Shown: positions 36,314-44,652, counted from the first letter of the stretch. The stretch: DNA of 64,000 bases from Pseudomonadota bacterium (GCA_023388935.1 JAEWFG010000032.1:1-64000); one strand, 5' to 3'. Notes: generated from the sequence alone by a model not told the origin. Numbers and translations are program-made.

Positions 36314-36523
36314 CGTACGGAATATTTATGGAGCGGAGTATGCCGAGAACCTAGGCCCTGCGGTAGCGATGGCAAGCCTGGAGAAGACGAGTGAGCTTTC
36401 CGACGATTGGTCCGTGGCTTCTGGGAGCTAGTTGTACGGAGGTTGTATGAGAATCGCAGAAAAGTCCGGATCAGCCGGCTCAAATGCAGAGGCAACAGGC
36501 TGTTTCTGATAGCAAAATAGAGC

Positions 36524-36597
36524 TGGAGCGGGTGAAGGGAATCGAACCCTCGTATTCAGCTTGGAAGGCTGCTGCTCTACCATTGAGCTACACCCGC
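36524..36597 (-). tRNA. tRNA-Gly (anticodon TCC)
   Basis: The minus strand folds into a full cloverleaf: acceptor GCGGGTG with CACCCGC, D arm GCTC...GAGC, anticodon loop CTTCCAA (anticodon TCC), T arm GAGGGTTCGATTCCCTT, discriminator T and encoded CCA at 36524-36526. The 3' end faces the accessory-like region to its left. Confidence 0.95.
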
Positions 36598-36710
36598 ATG
36601 AGCCGCTCCCTAACACGGCCGTGCGGCGGTCTCAACTACCCAGGAGACGGCATTTCGGCGGCTTTCCGGCCCTTGTGCACAGGCCCGGTTCCCCCTTCCC
36701 CCGCCTGCCC

Positions 36711-36739
36711 TTAACAGCGGCGGCGCTGCGCCCTATATT
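36711..36739 (+). promoter_or_regulatory. Consensus-like sigma-70 promoter
   Basis: TTAACA (36711-36716), a 17-base spacer and TATATT (36734-36739) make a near-ideal promoter. Transcription should begin around 36746, just before the strong ribosome binding site at 36760. Confidence 0.6.
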
Positions 36740-36774
36740 GGAATCTCCCGAAACCAACGAAAGGAGGTGATCCA

Positions 36775-36819
36775 GTGTCTTATCTCAAGCGCTGTCACCT
36801 CGCTGGGATCGCCCGCTAA
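36775..36819 (+). CDS. 14-codon leader-like ORF behind a complete anti-SD match
   Basis: GTG 36775 opens the 14-residue frame MSYLKRCHLAGIAR, ended by TAA. The 16 bases at 36760-36775, AAAGGAGGTGATCCAG, are the exact complement of the usual bacterial 16S 3' end, and AGGAGG lies seven bases before the GTG, an extreme Shine-Dalgarno sequence. A promoter lies just upstream and an intrinsic terminator 60 bases downstream. The unit could be a leader peptide/attenuator, a small mRNA or a regulatory RNA whose ribosome binding is the signal. It is not part of an rRNA gene, since the 16S sequence does not continue. The peptide resembles nothing I know. Confidence 0.45.
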   Translation: MSYLKRCHLAGIAR

Positions 36820-36880
36820 GCTCTAAAGAAAGGCTTGGCATCGGGGCGCTCTCAGCCCTGGACCAGCGAGCAAGAAATCG

Positions 36881-36917
36881 GGCGCGACGGGGTACTCTCC
36901 GCCGCGCCTTTTCTTTT
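36881..36917 (+). terminator. Rho-independent terminator
   Basis: GGCGCG (36881-36886) pairs with CGCGCC (36903-36908), extended inwards by CGG/CCG, and is followed by TTTTCTTTT. It ends the short transcript beginning near 36746. Confidence 0.7.
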
Positions 36918-37200
36918 AGGATTCTGGAGGGACCGAGTCGGCTTAGATTGCGCGAAGCCGCTCGCGCAGCGTGACGGCGCCGACGCACCAGGCCATGACC
37001 GCCCGATGAGGCTCGTCACTGAAGAGCGCGGTGTCTTTGTGGTCGGCATAGTCGCTTCCGTTTGTCTTCAGTGTTCTTGGTGGCCATTAGTCGCGCCGGC
37101 TTCGGCGGCCCCCAATGCAATATTTTCCGCTCCGCCATTGTCGGCGGCGGCCGAGGTGGTACGTCCTCTGTCTGCGCGCAGCAAAAGCAACGAGGTGACC

Positions 37201-37581
37201 ATGCTCTATGCCATACTGGCCTATCATGAGGAAGACGATGTCATGTCCTGGACGCCTGAGGCGGACGCCACCGTCATGACCAATTTGAGCGCCGCCCACG
37301 CGCCATTGCGGGCCAAGGGCAATTTCGGGCCGGCCGCCCGGCTCGACGAGACGAGAAAAGCCCGCACGCTGCGCGGGCCCGGCACCGGGATGGTTCTGGA
37401 CGGCCCCTTCGCTGAGACCAAGGAGCAGCTCCTCGGCTTCTACATCATGGAGTTCGATAGCGAGGACGGCGCAATTGCCGCGGCGCGCGACCTGCGCCAG
37501 GCCAATCCGAGCGCAGTGTACGAGATCCGCCCGATCAAGCTTTTCCTGCCGGCCGATGGGTTCGGCGCGACGTCCGGGTGA
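37201..37581 (+). CDS. YciI-like (DGPF domain) protein
   Basis: A 126-residue protein of the YCII/DGPF family. It begins MLYAILAYHEEDDVMSWTPE; MVLDGPFAETKEQLLGFYIM contains the DGPF motif that names the family, and YEIRPIKLF is the usual last strand. Members have a ferredoxin-like fold; many in alphaproteobacteria sit beside ECF sigma factors, which is not seen here. ATG 37201 follows a GAGGTG. A longer upstream frame lacks similarity. The reaction is unknown, possibly ligand binding or dehydrochlorinase-like. Confidence 0.82.
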   Translation: MLYAILAYHEEDDVMSWTPEADATVMTNLSAAHAPLRAKGNFGPAARLDETRKARTLRGPGTGMVLDGPFAETKEQLLGFYIMEFDSEDGAIAAARDLRQANPSAVYEIRPIKLFLPADGFGATSG

Positions 37582-37592
37582 TCGGGCGCGGT

Positions 37593-38183
37593 TTACGGAT
37601 CCTGCTCCGCCGGCGCGGCATGGAAGCGCCGGATCAGGAGCCCACCGAAGGCAATGAACCACAGATAGGGCGCGACATGCGGCGCGAACGCCGCAACGAT
37701 CGTGCCTGGCACGAATACGAGCACCGGAAACAGCGAGGCCATGATCTCGTGACGCCAACCACCAATGATCGTCCACCACAGCCATGCATTGAGGCCCGCG
37801 ATCGCGGTCAGGTGCAGCCCGTAGAGCACGGCGACCGCGCTGCTCATCGCGTAATTGGTGTAGAGGCCGTTGGTCACCGGCAGCAGCACGATCGAGAGCA
37901 GGAAGAACAGGTTTAGGATCACCGCGCCCCGGCTGCCCACGGGCTGGCGTGCGAGCCGCCGGTGATGGCTGATCCAGAACACGCCGGCGATGATGAAGCT
38001 GAGCGCAAAGCCGCCGAGCTTGCCGGAATAGACCCGGGCGAGATCGCTCCAGTCGGGCGCGCTGGTGAAGACTGCAGCCTTGGGCAGGTCATAGGCGAGC
38101 AGCGTCATGGCTACGCCAAAAATGGTGTTGCTGAGCGACTCCAGCCGCCGCATCTCGAACTGTTCGGGCTTGAGCTCGGTCAT
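37593..38183 (-). CDS. TMEM175-family (DUF1211) membrane protein, potassium-channel-like
   Basis: A 196-residue integral membrane protein with about six hydrophobic segments. The first helix contains RRLESLSNTIFGVAMTLLAY, which matches the TMEM175 helix-1 pattern (R-x-x-x-F/L-S-D/N-x-x-F/I-A/G-x-x-x-T-L-L). FWISHHRRLARQ is the conserved segment after helix 3. Prokaryotic members form tetrameric K+ leak channels. Here the pore-lining residue pattern Phe-Ser-Asp is changed to Leu-Ser-Asn, so selectivity may differ. It converges with the YciI-like gene. Confidence 0.78.
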   Translation of the reverse strand: MTELKPEQFEMRRLESLSNTIFGVAMTLLAYDLPKAAVFTSAPDWSDLARVYSGKLGGFALSFIIAGVFWISHHRRLARQPVGSRGAVILNLFFLLSIVLLPVTNGLYTNYAMSSAVAVLYGLHLTAIAGLNAWLWWTIIGGWRHEIMASLFPVLVFVPGTIVAAFAPHVAPYLWFIAFGGLLIRRFHAAPAEQDP

Positions 38184-38311
38184 GGAGGGTGCACGTTATT
38201 CGGGCTGGAACTTTGGGTCGTCTTCTCCCTAGGTGCTAAATACGGTTCCGTCCAGCCGCATTGCGATTCGCAGCCAAATCGCGGACTCTCACCCTTTCAC
38301 CGGGGCGATTC

Positions 38312-40369
38312 GTGGCGACATATCTGGACACGCTCAATGCGGAGCAGCGCCGCGCCGTCGAGCATGGCGTGGCCGATGGCGCGACCGTGGGCGGCCCCCT
38401 GCTCGTCATCGCCGGCGCCGGCTCCGGCAAGACCAACACGCTCGCCCATCGCGTCGCGCATCTGATCGTTGCCGGCGCCGATCCGCGCCGCATTCTCTTG
38501 ATGACGTTCTCACGCCGCGCGGCGGCGGAGATGGCCGGCCGGGTCGAGCGCATCGCCCGAAAGGTGCTCGGCGAGAACAATGCCGCGATCATGCGCGACG
38601 CGCTGAGTTGGGCCGGCACTTTCCACGGCATCGGTGCGCGGCTGCTCCGCGAATATGCCGAGCGGATCGGCGTCGATCCCGCCTTCACCATCCACGACCG
38701 CGAGGATTCCGCCGACCTGATGAACCTGGTCCGGCACGAGCGCGGCCTGTCGAAGACCGAGAGCCGTTTTCCGGCCAAGGGGACGTGCCTGTCGATCTAC
38801 TCGCGCTGCGTCAATGCGGAGATGGAGATCGAGAAGGTGCTCGGCCAGCATTATCCTTGGTGCGCGGGCTGGGCCGTCGAGCTGAAGGGCTTGTTCGCGG
38901 CCTATGTCGAGGCCAAGCAGGCCCAGCACGTGCTCGATTATGACGACCTCCTGCTCTACTGGTCGCAGATGATGAGCGATGCGCTGATCGCCGAAGAGAT
39001 CGGCGGCCGCTTCGATCACGTGCTGGTCGACGAATATCAGGACACCAACCGCCTGCAATCCTCGATCCTGCTGGCGCTGAAGCCGGATGGACGCGGCCTC
39101 ACCGTCGTCGGCGACGACGCCCAGTCGATTTATTCGTTCCGCGCTGCGACCGTGCGCAACATTCTGGATTTTCCGCAAAGCTTCTCGCCCCGCGCGGAGA
39201 TGATCACGCTGGACCGCAATTACCGCTCGACGCAAGCCGTGCTGGCGGCAGCCAACGGCGTCATTGGCCTTGCGCGCGAACGCTTCACCAAGAACCTCTG
39301 GACCGACCGCACCTCGGCGCAAAAGCCGCAGCTCGTCACCGTGCACGACGAGGCCGACCAGGCGCGCTACATCGTCGAGGAGGTGCTGGCCAATCGCGAG
39401 CAAGGCGCGCTGCTCAAGCACCAGGCGGTGCTGTTCCGCACCTCCTCGCATTCGGGGCCGCTCGAGATCGAGCTGACCCGCCGTAACATCCCCTTCGTCA
39501 AGTTCGGCGGGCTGAAGTTTCTCGACGCGGCTCACGTCAAAGACGTGCTGGCCCTGCTGCGCTTCGCCGAAAACCCGCGCGATCGCGTCGCCGGCTTCCG
39601 TATCCTGCATCTGCTGCCCGGCATCGGCCCCGCAACCGCGCAACGCGTGCTCGACCTGATGGCCGAGAGCACCGATCCGCTGCACGCGCTCGGCCGGCTT
39701 CCGGTGCCGCCGCGCACCGGCACCGAGTGGACCGCCTTCGTCCGCACGGTCGAGAATTTGCGCTATTCGGAATGGCCGGCCGATCTCGAGCGCGTGCGGC
39801 TCTGGTACGAGCCGCATCTCGATCGCATCCACGAGGATTCCGAGACGCGCCGCGCCGACCTGATGCAGCTCGAACAGATCGCGAACGGCTATGCCTCGCG
39901 CGAAAAATTCCTGACCGAGCTCACGCTCGACCCGCCGGATGCGACCAGCGACAAGTCCGGTCCGCCGCTTCGCGACGAGGACTATCTGATCCTCTCCACC
40001 ATCCACTCCGCCAAGGGCCAGGAGTGGAAATCGGTGTTCGTGCTCAACGTCGTCGACGGCTGCATGCCCTCCGATCTCGGCGCCGGCACCAGCGCCGAGC
40101 TCGAGGAGGAGCGCCGCCTGCTCTATGTCGCTATGACCCGCGCCAAGGACGATCTGCACCTCGTCGTGCCGCAGCGCTTCTTCACCCACGGCCAGGCCGC
40201 CAAGGGCGACCGCCACGTCTACGCCTCGCGCACCCGCTTCATCCCTGAATCGCTGGTTTATTTGTTCGAGCGCACCGCGTGGCCGAAGGCCGCTGCGGGC
40301 GCGCCCCGCACCGCGGCGCAGGGGCCGAAGATCGACATCGGCGCGCGGATGCGCGGGATGTGGCGGTAG
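38312..40369 (+). CDS. ATP-dependent DNA helicase, UvrD/PcrA superfamily I
   Basis: A 685-residue SF1A helicase. Motif I is VIAGAGSGKTNT, motif Ia ILLMTFSRRAA, motif II FDHVLVDEYQDTN, motif III VVGDDAQSIYSFRAA, motif IV DRNYRSTQAV, motif V TIHSAKGQEWKSVF and motif VI LLYVAMTRAKDDLHL. It unwinds DNA 3'-5' in repair or replication. GTG 38312 is chosen; a longer frame starts upstream without similarity. It is slightly shorter than PcrA/UvrD and ends soon after motif VI, lacking a long C-terminal extension. It is a genome-maintenance gene with no visible defence or phage partner. Confidence 0.87.
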   Translation: MATYLDTLNAEQRRAVEHGVADGATVGGPLLVIAGAGSGKTNTLAHRVAHLIVAGADPRRILLMTFSRRAAAEMAGRVERIARKVLGENNAAIMRDALSWAGTFHGIGARLLREYAERIGVDPAFTIHDREDSADLMNLVRHERGLSKTESRFPAKGTCLSIYSRCVNAEMEIEKVLGQHYPWCAGWAVELKGLFAAYVEAKQAQHVLDYDDLLLYWSQMMSDALIAEEIGGRFDHVLVDEYQDTNRLQSSILLALKPDGRGLTVVGDDAQSIYSFRAATVRNILDFPQSFSPRAEMITLDRNYRSTQAVLAAANGVIGLARERFTKNLWTDRTSAQKPQLVTVHDEADQARYIVEEVLANREQGALLKHQAVLFRTSSHSGPLEIELTRRNIPFVKFGGLKFLDAAHVKDVLALLRFAENPRDRVAGFRILHLLPGIGPATAQRVLDLMAESTDPLHALGRLPVPPRTGTEWTAFVRTVENLRYSEWPADLERVRLWYEPHLDRIHEDSETRRADLMQLEQIANGYASREKFLTELTLDPPDATSDKSGPPLRDEDYLILSTIHSAKGQEWKSVFVLNVVDGCMPSDLGAGTSAELEEERRLLYVAMTRAKDDLHLVVPQRFFTHGQAAKGDRHVYASRTRFIPESLVYLFERTAWPKAAAGAPRTAAQGPKIDIGARMRGMWR

Positions 40370-40439
40370 CGATACGACGGTCACCCAGGCTATGCTCGGG
40401 ATCGGTCAGGACAAACAACAAGACCAACAGAGGTCCGAA

Positions 40440-41419
40440 ATGAAAGCCGTTGTCGTCGAACGGTCGCCCCCATCGATCAAGTCGAGCTGAAGGATATCCC
40501 CCGCCCGCTCATCGAGCCCGGCCAGTTGCGCATCAGGGTGGAGGCTGCCGGAATCGGATTTGTCGACGGCTTGAAGATTCAAGGCCTCTATCAAACCAAG
40601 GATCCCCTGCCCTTCATTCCCGGGACGGAATTCGCCGGGATCGTGGCTGAAGCGCCCGGTAGGCCGGGCGGTTATCAATCCGGGATGCGCGTGATGGGCA
40701 TGACGCGGTCCGGCGCGCTTGCCGAGGAGATCGTCGTCGCCCCCGAAGCGGTCTACCCCATGCCGGACGGCGTTGCAGCCGAGGTCGGCGCGTCGTTTCG
40801 CGCCAACTACTTGACTGCGCTCTACGCGCTGAGCGCTCGCGCCTCGCTGTGCGCGGGCGAGCAGCTTCTCGCGCTGGGCGCCGCAGGCGGCGTCGGGATC
40901 GCGGCCGTCCAGATCGGCAAGCTGCTCGGCGCCCGCGTGATCGCAGCAGCATCAACACCGGAGAAGCGCGAGTTCGCGAGGCAACACGGCGCCGACGCGA
41001 CGATCGACTATACGCGGGCTGGCTGGCGCGACGAGCTCAAGGAATTGACTGGAGGACACGGCGCCGATGTGATCTTCGATCCGGTCGGAGGCGAAATCTC
41101 GGTACAGGCCTTTCGATCCATCGCCTGGCGGGGCCGCCATCTCGTGGTCGGCTTTGCCGCCGGTGCAATCCCGGCGCTGCCGTTCAATTTACCACTTCTG
41201 AAAGGGGGCGCCCTGCTCGGCGTCGACCTCGCCCAGATTCCCTCACGCGAGCCTGACGTTCAGAAGCGCCTGATGTCGGAGCTGACGGGCTGGCTTGGTG
41301 AAGGCAAGCTGAAGCCCGCGGTCGGTGGCGTCTTCGCGCTGGAAGATTTCCGTGACGCATTCAAGACGATGCAGATGCGCGCGGCCCTCGGCAAGATGGT
41401 CGTGCGTATCCCGAGATAG
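40440..41419 (+). pseudogene. NADPH:quinone oxidoreductase (MDR family), frameshifted near the start
   Basis: From ATG 40440 (AGAGG upstream) the frame reads MKAVVVERSP and then stops at a TGA. Adding one C to the run at 40467-40471 restores MKAVVVERSPPIDQVELKDI, the normal N-terminus of a zinc-independent quinone reductase, joined to the long frame that follows. The rest is intact: PGTEFAGIV, GAAGGVGIAAVQIGKLLGAR (the NADPH loop) and DVIFDPVGGEI. The protein would be about 326 residues. Without correction, translation could only begin at a poor TTG near 40526, losing 28 residues. A sequencing error or reversible homopolymer slippage is possible. Confidence 0.75.
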
Positions 41420-41515
41420 GACGCAAGAACGGAAACCGAGCATTTCCTGAAGCGGCCTTGCCGCGGCACGACTGTCCACTAAGTGTCGTCGATCCTCCCC
41501 TCAGAGACCCGATCG

Positions 41516-42547
41516 ATGACCGCACCGCTTCAATTCGGACTGGATACCTTTGGCGACGTCACCAGGGACGCCTCCGGCGCCATGCTTGCGCATGCGCAGG
41601 TGATCCGCAACGTCGTCGACGAGGCGGTGCTGGCGGACGAACTGGGCCTCGACTTCATTGGCCTCGGCGAGCACCACCGCGCCGATTTCGCGATCTCCTC
41701 GCCCGAGACCGTTCTCGCCGCGATCGCAGCACGCACCAAACGCATCCATCTCGGTTCGGCCGTGACGGTGCTGAGCTCGGACGATCCGATCCGCGTCTTC
41801 CAGCGTTTCGCGACGTTGGACGCGCTCTCGAACGGTCGCGCCGAAGTGATCCTCGGCCGCGGCTCGTTCACGGAATCCTTTCCGCTGTTCGGCTTCGAGC
41901 TGCGGGCTTACGAGGCGCTGTTCGAGGAGAAGCTCGACCTGTTTGCGGCGCTGCTGTCGCAGAAGCCGGTGACCTGGGAAGGCAAGCTGCGTCCGCCGCT
42001 TAGGGACCAGCTGGTCTACCCCCCTGTCGAGCACGGCACGCTCAGGACATGGATCGGCGTCGGCGGCAGCCCGCAATCGGTGGTGCGCGCCGCGCATTAC
42101 GATCTGCCTTTGATGCTCGCGATCATCGGCGGCGATCCCGCGCGCTTTGCGCCCTATGTCGATCTCTATCACCGCGCCTTCAAGGAATTCGGCCGCCCGG
42201 CGCAACCGATCGGCGTGCACTCGCCCGGCTACGTCGCCGAGACGGATGCGCAGGCGCGCGAAGAGCTGTGGCCCGATTACAAGGCCATGCGCGACCGCAT
42301 CGGCAAGGAGCGCGGCTGGCCGCCGATGAGCCGCGACGAGTTCGTAAATGAGGCCGAGCACGGCTCGCTCTATGTCGGCTCGCCGGAAACGGTCGCGCGA
42401 AAGATCGCCGCGACCGCAAAGGCACTTGGTATTTCGCGATTCCAGTTGAAGTATTCGGCAGGCCCGCTGCCGCATGAGAAGCTGATGAGGAGCATCGAGT
42501 TCTATGGGCGGAAGGTGGTGCCGATGGTCAGGGAGATGATGGGTTGA
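41516..42547 (+). CDS. LLM-class flavin-dependent oxidoreductase (luciferase-like)
   Basis: A 343-residue protein of the bacterial-luciferase superfamily. FIGLGEHHRADFAISSPETV, RIHLGSAVTVLSSDDPIRVF and GRAEVILGRGSFTESFPLFG are the conserved flavin-site and barrel motifs of the LLM oxidoreductases of this type. The C-terminus GISRFQLKYSAGPLPHEKL closes the barrel. ATG 41516 (MTAPLQFGLDTFG) is preferred over an upstream GTG at 41483. It uses reduced FMN or F420-type cofactors to oxidise an unknown substrate. It follows the quinone reductase, which could supply reduced flavin; this is only suggestive. Confidence 0.83.
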   Translation: MTAPLQFGLDTFGDVTRDASGAMLAHAQVIRNVVDEAVLADELGLDFIGLGEHHRADFAISSPETVLAAIAARTKRIHLGSAVTVLSSDDPIRVFQRFATLDALSNGRAEVILGRGSFTESFPLFGFELRAYEALFEEKLDLFAALLSQKPVTWEGKLRPPLRDQLVYPPVEHGTLRTWIGVGGSPQSVVRAAHYDLPLMLAIIGGDPARFAPYVDLYHRAFKEFGRPAQPIGVHSPGYVAETDAQAREELWPDYKAMRDRIGKERGWPPMSRDEFVNEAEHGSLYVGSPETVARKIAATAKALGISRFQLKYSAGPLPHEKLMRSIEFYGRKVVPMVREMMG

Positions 42548-42691
42548 GGCGGCAATCCATCCTCGCTTTCGTTCACCAAAGTCTCTTCTTCGCGAAAGCG
42601 TGGGACGATCCAACCCGGCCCCGGCTTGAATCGCCGGAGCTTTTTTTCATGCGCAGCACGAGGACCGACCAGCCCTGTGTCGCAAACTACG

Positions 42692-42979
42692 CTATGTGCC
42701 TGCAAAGGCCCACGCGTTCAGCACCGCGACGCCCTCGCGCAGCTTTTTGATCGGCGGATAGTCGGGTGAGTCCCAAAAGGCGTGAATTGCTTCCATGGTC
42801 GGAAATTCAAACATGACGACCGGTCGGGTATCATGCTCGCCCTCGAATACGTGAACCTTGGCGCGCCTCGCGGCTAACTTGCCGCCGAACTTTGCTATGA
42901 ACGGAACGACGGCTTCTCGGTACTTTTGGTACTGCGCTTCGTCGCTAATGGTCGCTTGCACAACAAAATATGCGGTCAT
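42692..42979 (-). CDS. DUF1330 family protein
   Basis: A 95-residue protein with the DUF1330 pattern, a dimeric alpha-beta barrel fold. It begins MTAYFVVQATISDEAQYQKY; HDTRPVVMFEFPTMEAIHAF then WDSPDYPPIKKLRE are the two core motifs, with the W-x-S-x-x-Y segment lining the pocket. Function is unknown; members are small cytoplasmic proteins thought to bind small molecules. It is monocistronic and converges with the luciferase-like gene. A typical intact length. Confidence 0.85.
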   Translation of the reverse strand: MTAYFVVQATISDEAQYQKYREAVVPFIAKFGGKLAARRAKVHVFEGEHDTRPVVMFEFPTMEAIHAFWDSPDYPPIKKLREGVAVLNAWAFAGT

Positions 42980-43149
42980 TGTCGCCTCTCATTGAAATCA
43001 TGCAGGATGAAAACGCTGCTTAGCCTAGAGAGGCTTCGGCCGGTTGTCGACGACCACCCGGGTCGGGGCGCGTTGCGGACGTGGCCACGCCACGCTGACA
43101 TCGATATTTTGTGTCCGCCCTCTCGCCATCGTCTCAGCCACGAGCGGCC

Positions 43150-43326
43150 TTACTGCTTCGGAGCCAGCTCGCCTTTTAGCCATCCTGCGAGCAGTTCGGA
43201 CTTCAAAGGATCGATCTTCTCGCAATCGAGACAACGCCACGAGCGCTCTCTCTCGCTGTCAGCCGGCAGGACGAAGGTCATAGGCCTGTGGCATATAGGG
43301 CAGTCCGGGTAGGTAGGATTGGGCAT
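43150..43326 (-). CDS. Small zinc-ribbon protein, hypothetical
   Basis: A 58-residue protein starting at ATG 43326 (MPNPTYPDCPICHRPMTFVL). CPICH and, 24 residues on, CLDCEKI give two CxxC knuckles that should bind one zinc. The tail SELLAGWLKGELAPKQ is helical. An upstream in-frame start at 43347 is possible. I have the impression that short zinc-ribbon proteins like this are frequent in Bradyrhizobium. Function unknown; RNA, DNA or protein binding are all possible. Confidence 0.65.
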   Translation of the reverse strand: MPNPTYPDCPICHRPMTFVLPADSERERSWRCLDCEKIDPLKSELLAGWLKGELAPKQ

Positions 43327-43560
43327 CAGCGCCGACCCCGTGCGCAAGGAACACCGACCAGAAGCTGGAACCGCTTTCGGTTTCAGGTCAAGTTACTCTT
43401 CTGTGAGCTTGGTTTCGAGGCAGGTCCTCGCGGTATCGGGGAATGCGCGTTGCAACACCAGCAACGGCATCGGATCGCCAACTGACGTCAGCCACCATCG
43501 CCGCCGTCCCGCTTAAGGCTGAGCCTAAGTCAACCGTCGGGGTATTGCCGAATTCAACTT

Positions 43561-43590
43561 GGGGCCCTCCTGGGAAATACGGAGAGCCCC
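43561..43590 (-). terminator. Strong hairpin downstream of two micro-genes
   Basis: On the minus strand, GGGGCTCTCC and GGAGGGCCCC form a ten-pair stem with one G-T pair and a ten-base loop. It lies 25 bases after the stop of the 29-residue frame. There is no T-run, so termination may be inefficient or the hairpin may protect the 3' end. Confidence 0.5.
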
Positions 43591-43614
43591 ATGTTGTCCT
43601 GGTTGGGCCCGCTC

Positions 43615-43704
43615 CTACAGGCCGAGCATCACCATCGACATCACGACGGTCGAGAACAAGCTCAGGGCGATCATGCCCAGCTTAAACGCGAGGTCGGCAC
43701 TCAT
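43615..43704 (-). CDS. 29-residue hydrophobic micro-protein
   Basis: ATG 43704 opens a 29-codon frame, MSADLAFKLGMIALSLFSTV followed by VMSMVMLGL and a TAG. After five polar residues it is one continuous hydrophobic helix rich in Met, Leu and Val, as expected for a single-pass membrane micro-protein. The ATG overlaps the stop of the 61-residue gene upstream (ATGA), a classic coupling arrangement, and a hairpin follows. The coupling, membrane character and hairpin together argue that it is real. Function unknown. Confidence 0.5.
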   Translation of the reverse strand: MSADLAFKLGMIALSLFSTVVMSMVMLGL

Positions 43705-43886
43705 GCCACTGCCCCAAGTCCGGGCACGCCTTGCGCTTCTACGTCGACCAACTCATTGAGGTCGGCTTCCAAGTCCAAGACGATATCGAGAAGTAGAGCG
43801 GTCGCGACCGGGTCTGTCGTTTCCTGCGCCATCAGTCGAAAGCGCTCGACCTCTCGCCAGCGCTCTTTCCATTCTGTGTCAGTCAT
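43701..43886 (-). CDS. Small acidic protein, hypothetical, 61 aa
   Basis: A 61-residue protein beginning MTDTEWKERWREVERFRLMA, with a run of GGGGGGACC just before the ATG as a strong ribosome binding site. The sequence is amphipathic and helical (TALLLDIVLDLEADLNELVD), so a small helical bundle or partner-binding protein is likely. I have the impression of similar short proteins in Bradyrhizobium. It overlaps the start of the 29-residue membrane micro-protein, suggesting the two are made together. Confidence 0.6.
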   Translation of the reverse strand: MTDTEWKERWREVERFRLMAQETTDPVATALLLDIVLDLEADLNELVDVEAQGVPGLGAVA

Positions 43887-44146
43887 GGTCCCCCCATGCG
43901 CTGACCCCCAGCAGGCGCCGGTATTTGCTCCTCAAACTGTGAAATTATTGCGGCGCGACGGATATAGTTCGGGAAAGCCGCCACAACGGCCAGTGCGGAC
44001 CACTGACAGGCGTTTGACGACGGCGGCCTCCCCTCAGCGATACTGGTCGTCGGAACTTCCCGTGAACATTGCTTCCCATGTGCTTCCCAATTCTCGGAAG
44101 ATGCTTGGAGCTGGAAAGCAACAGCCACCTAAGCCATTGAAATTAT

Positions 44147-44230
44147 TGGTGAGGGAGGCAGGACTCGAATCTGCGAAACCATGAGGCGGCTGATTTACAG
44201 TCACGCGGGGACACCAAACCCAGCTCCCTC
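44147..44230 (-). tRNA. tRNA-Tyr-like gene (anticodon GTA), divergent
   Basis: The minus strand has acceptor GAGGGAG pairing with CTCCCTC, a D arm GGG/CCC with a GG-containing loop, anticodon loop CTGTAAA (GTA), a long variable region, T arm GCAGATTCGAGTCCTGC, discriminator A and encoded CCA. Four of five T-stem pairs form, but only three of five anticodon-stem pairs (CGTGA/TCAGC). It could be a weak extra tRNA-Tyr or a decaying copy. Confidence 0.6.
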
Positions 44231-44652
44231 AAACCGGAGGATTGGGCGCCGAATTGTGATCCACTTCCCAAGGATTCCAATACCTTAAGCCCAATATCGC
44301 ACCTTCCTCGGTCTGTGATAGCCTTCAGGTTGACTCACCAGGCCCGACGCGCATGTTGGCCCTAATTGGGACCTGGCCCAGAGCCTAGATGCAGGGTGAA
44401 TGCACGGGAGCCGCTCGCCGAGCGTCCCTAATGTCAGACAACCGACACCCCGGCCCGCGGCCCGCTTCGGAAAGCATGACCTCCACGGATGGAGGGGCAA
44501 TCTCGGACCCTTTGATCACAGCGGGGGCATCGGCCGCCTCGAGCAGCGCGCCTTCCCTGAGCGGGCCCGCCCGCATTTGACCGATCTTTGGCCCGATGGC
44601 GAATAGCAACAACTGCGGGAAGGCTTCCGACGACCGGATCGGGTCATGGGCT
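44231..44652. other. Intergenic, nothing recognised
   Basis: About 420 bases between the tRNA-Tyr-like gene and the CYTH gene. Overlapping short frames occur on both strands without ribosome binding sites or domains. No repeat was seen. Confidence 0.4.

Noticed and set aside
36760..36775. Possible end of a 16S rRNA gene
   Set aside because: Only 16 bases match the complement of the 16S 3' end, and the next bases do not continue into rRNA. It is better read as a Shine-Dalgarno sequence.
38312..40369. Helicase as part of an anti-phage defence system
   Set aside because: It is an ordinary UvrD/PcrA-type helicase with no nuclease, TOPRIM or other defence partner nearby.
38510..40384. A 624-codon minus-strand frame opposite the helicase
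   Set aside because: All seven helicase motifs lie on the plus strand in order; the opposite frame has no recognisable domain and reflects codon bias.
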